A stretch of 64,000 nt of DNA from Choristoneura fumiferana (taxonomy: Eukaryota; Arthropoda; Insecta; Lepidoptera; Tortricidae), in NCBI RefSeq assembly GCF_025370935.1, contig NC_133473.1:1025772-1089771 (forward strand). Direction: 5' to 3'. Positions 62,770 to 64,000 of the stretch are shown here, piece after piece (position 1 is the stretch's first letter; each line of letters opens with the position of its first letter). Below the pieces are notes generated by a model, which was not told where the DNA came from, ran no database searches, and saw only the letters and a list, made by a program, of their open reading frames with translations. The position numbers and the translations under genes were made by a program.

Positions 62770-64000
62770 TCTCAATAACTAGACAAAATACTTAAACTAG
62801 GATCCGTCTGACTCCGAGTAGAACAAATCAACATAAAGGCGATTTAGCTAATAAAATGCAGTAGGAGTTATACACGGAGGTTTAGCGCTGTCATTGTTTA
62901 CGTCGGGGAGAGGGTCTCGCGCGGCTGAGAGAAGAGGTCACTCCTTTTTCGCACTGAACCGCAGACCGAACTAGACACTTCCAAATTTAATTGATGGTCA
63001 CTATTTTTTAATCAACCTAAGTTTTAAACTTAGTAATCATAAAAAAGCCTTTGCTTTGTACATTTCTACATTAAAATCAAAAGTGAATTGTGTTTGCCCC
63101 GACTGGGTGAGTGTTGCAATTTATTACTAATATGAATCAGTAGATAGTTACTGTAATGCCTAATTTTACTTATTCTATCATGTGTTTGGCTTGCTTCATA
63201 CATTTGTTATTACGTAGTAATTGTAGATAAGCTTTTGAGGGAATTAAATATCAAAGTTATTTTTAGTTGCATATTTATCTACCCACTTGTCAAAAAAATA
63301 AATATTATAATTGTGTTTTTAATATAATTATGAACTTAAAACGTTCAATAATATTAAACCCCAGCTACTTTTAATTTACTGTCACGAAATTGGAAATCCT
63401 TATATGAATAAATCACTTCAATTCCGCTTTTTAGTATGACAAAGTACTTCTTACCATATCGAGCTGATTTTGTATGCTGCTGCAACATCATTGATCACTA
63501 TTTAATGCTTTTGGTAGTCATCCTGCAAGTAGTGCTTTCATCTTCACCTCCCGCTGGATGTTGCAGTCAGTAACGTGAAATCAGACTTTTCACTAAATGG
63601 CCAAAACTGCATATTCCAGGGTTTTTGATACCAGCTGCGAAGATCGAGCGCCTTAACCCACTCCACCACATCTACTGACCCGCCAACGTTCCGGAACTAC
63701 CCGTGACGTCACCGGACGCGCGCAACTACTCACCGCGCGCCGCACTACAGGGAAGTGGCTGTCCATAAGACGGTGTTAAGTGCTCACGGCTCATTCTTTT
63801 AATTGTAAAGTTTACTATATAGTGAATTTCTAAAACCCACACCCTGAGGTACTTCTGCCTATAATTTAGCGTTTGGCAAAAATATTGTATTCTCCTCTGT
63901 TTAATTTAGATTATAATTGTAAAATCATTGCATTTGCTTTTATTTCTCTCCACTAAGTAGCCAAGCGTCACAGTGGCGCCATTTTCGTAGGAATTTCACT
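62770..64000. other. Right flank, possibly unique DNA
   Basis: Beyond the arm, a GC-rich block (62,880-62,975: GTCGGGGAGAGGGTCTCGCG, CGGCTGAGAGAAGAGG) is followed by AT-rich DNA. CCCCGACTGGGTGAGTG at 63,097-63,113 contains a good splice-donor consensus, so a non-coding first exon on the plus strand is possible but unproven. Around 63,640-63,680 an inverted tRNA-like 5' half (CGAGCGCCTTAACCCACTCC) suggests a SINE head, followed by a GC-rich stretch to 63,760. Confidence 0.35.

Noticed and set aside
1..64000. Prokaryotic-type operon, defence island or phage
   Set aside because: Composition, spliced exon, poly(A)-tailed LINEs, Helitrons and SINEs show eukaryotic (lepidopteran) DNA with no gene clusters.

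Overview
The window looks like AT-rich nuclear DNA of a moth or butterfly. The evidence is a dense set of repeat types I recognise as lepidopteran: non-LTR elements with GACTTT, TACAA or GATGAT tails, Helitrons with TC...CTAG ends, tRNA-derived SINEs, and the CCCCCGACGCAAAAAGAGG repeat. The only host protein-coding sequence I can support is one exon, at 5,084-5,376 on the minus strand. It encodes the N-terminus of a TMTC-family (transmembrane and TPR, O-mannosyltransferase-like) protein and ends at a consensus splice donor. Almost everything else is mobile-element sequence of different ages.

The dominant structure is a very large inverted duplication. About 12,322-25,310 (left arm, 13.0 kb) reappears in reverse complement at about 51,345-62,768 (right arm, 11.4 kb), with a 26 kb spacer. 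By eye the arms are nearly identical through most of their length. The length difference is almost entirely one 1.47 kb 5'-truncated non-LTR retrotransposon (18,538-20,008), present in the left arm and absent from the right. A 100-base run of N at 48,498-48,597 lies in the spacer, so the two arms sit on different contigs. That makes a second haplotype placed in reverse a serious alternative to a real duplication. The inner edge of the right arm lies inside a BEL/Pao-type gag gene; the left arm keeps only the last ~275 bp of it.

Layout. 1-5 kb: Helitron and LINE tails, MITEs, TMTC intron. 5-5.5 kb: TMTC first coding exon. 6.9-9.6 kb: nested inverted repeats. 9.6-12.1 kb: LINE tail, SINE-like repeat, two MITEs. 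12.3-25.3 kb: left arm. 27.1-30.3 kb: a non-LTR element with an intact 993-codon endonuclease/reverse transcriptase ORF, perhaps part of a 6.7 kb insertion reaching 33.84 kb that is itself interrupted by an RTE fragment. 33.8-48.5 kb: SINEs, Helitrons, RTE fragments, several fold-back MITEs with visible target-site duplications, and tRNA-like fold-back repeats. 48.6-51.4 kb: 5' part of a BEL/Pao element. 51.3-62.8 kb: right arm. 62.8-64 kb: unassigned, possibly unique DNA.

I found no operon-like system, CRISPR array, rRNA or intact tRNA gene. The most unusual items are the giant inverted duplication with its filled and empty retrotransposon site, and a family of fold-back repeats carrying tRNA-like halves whose stems co-vary between copies.
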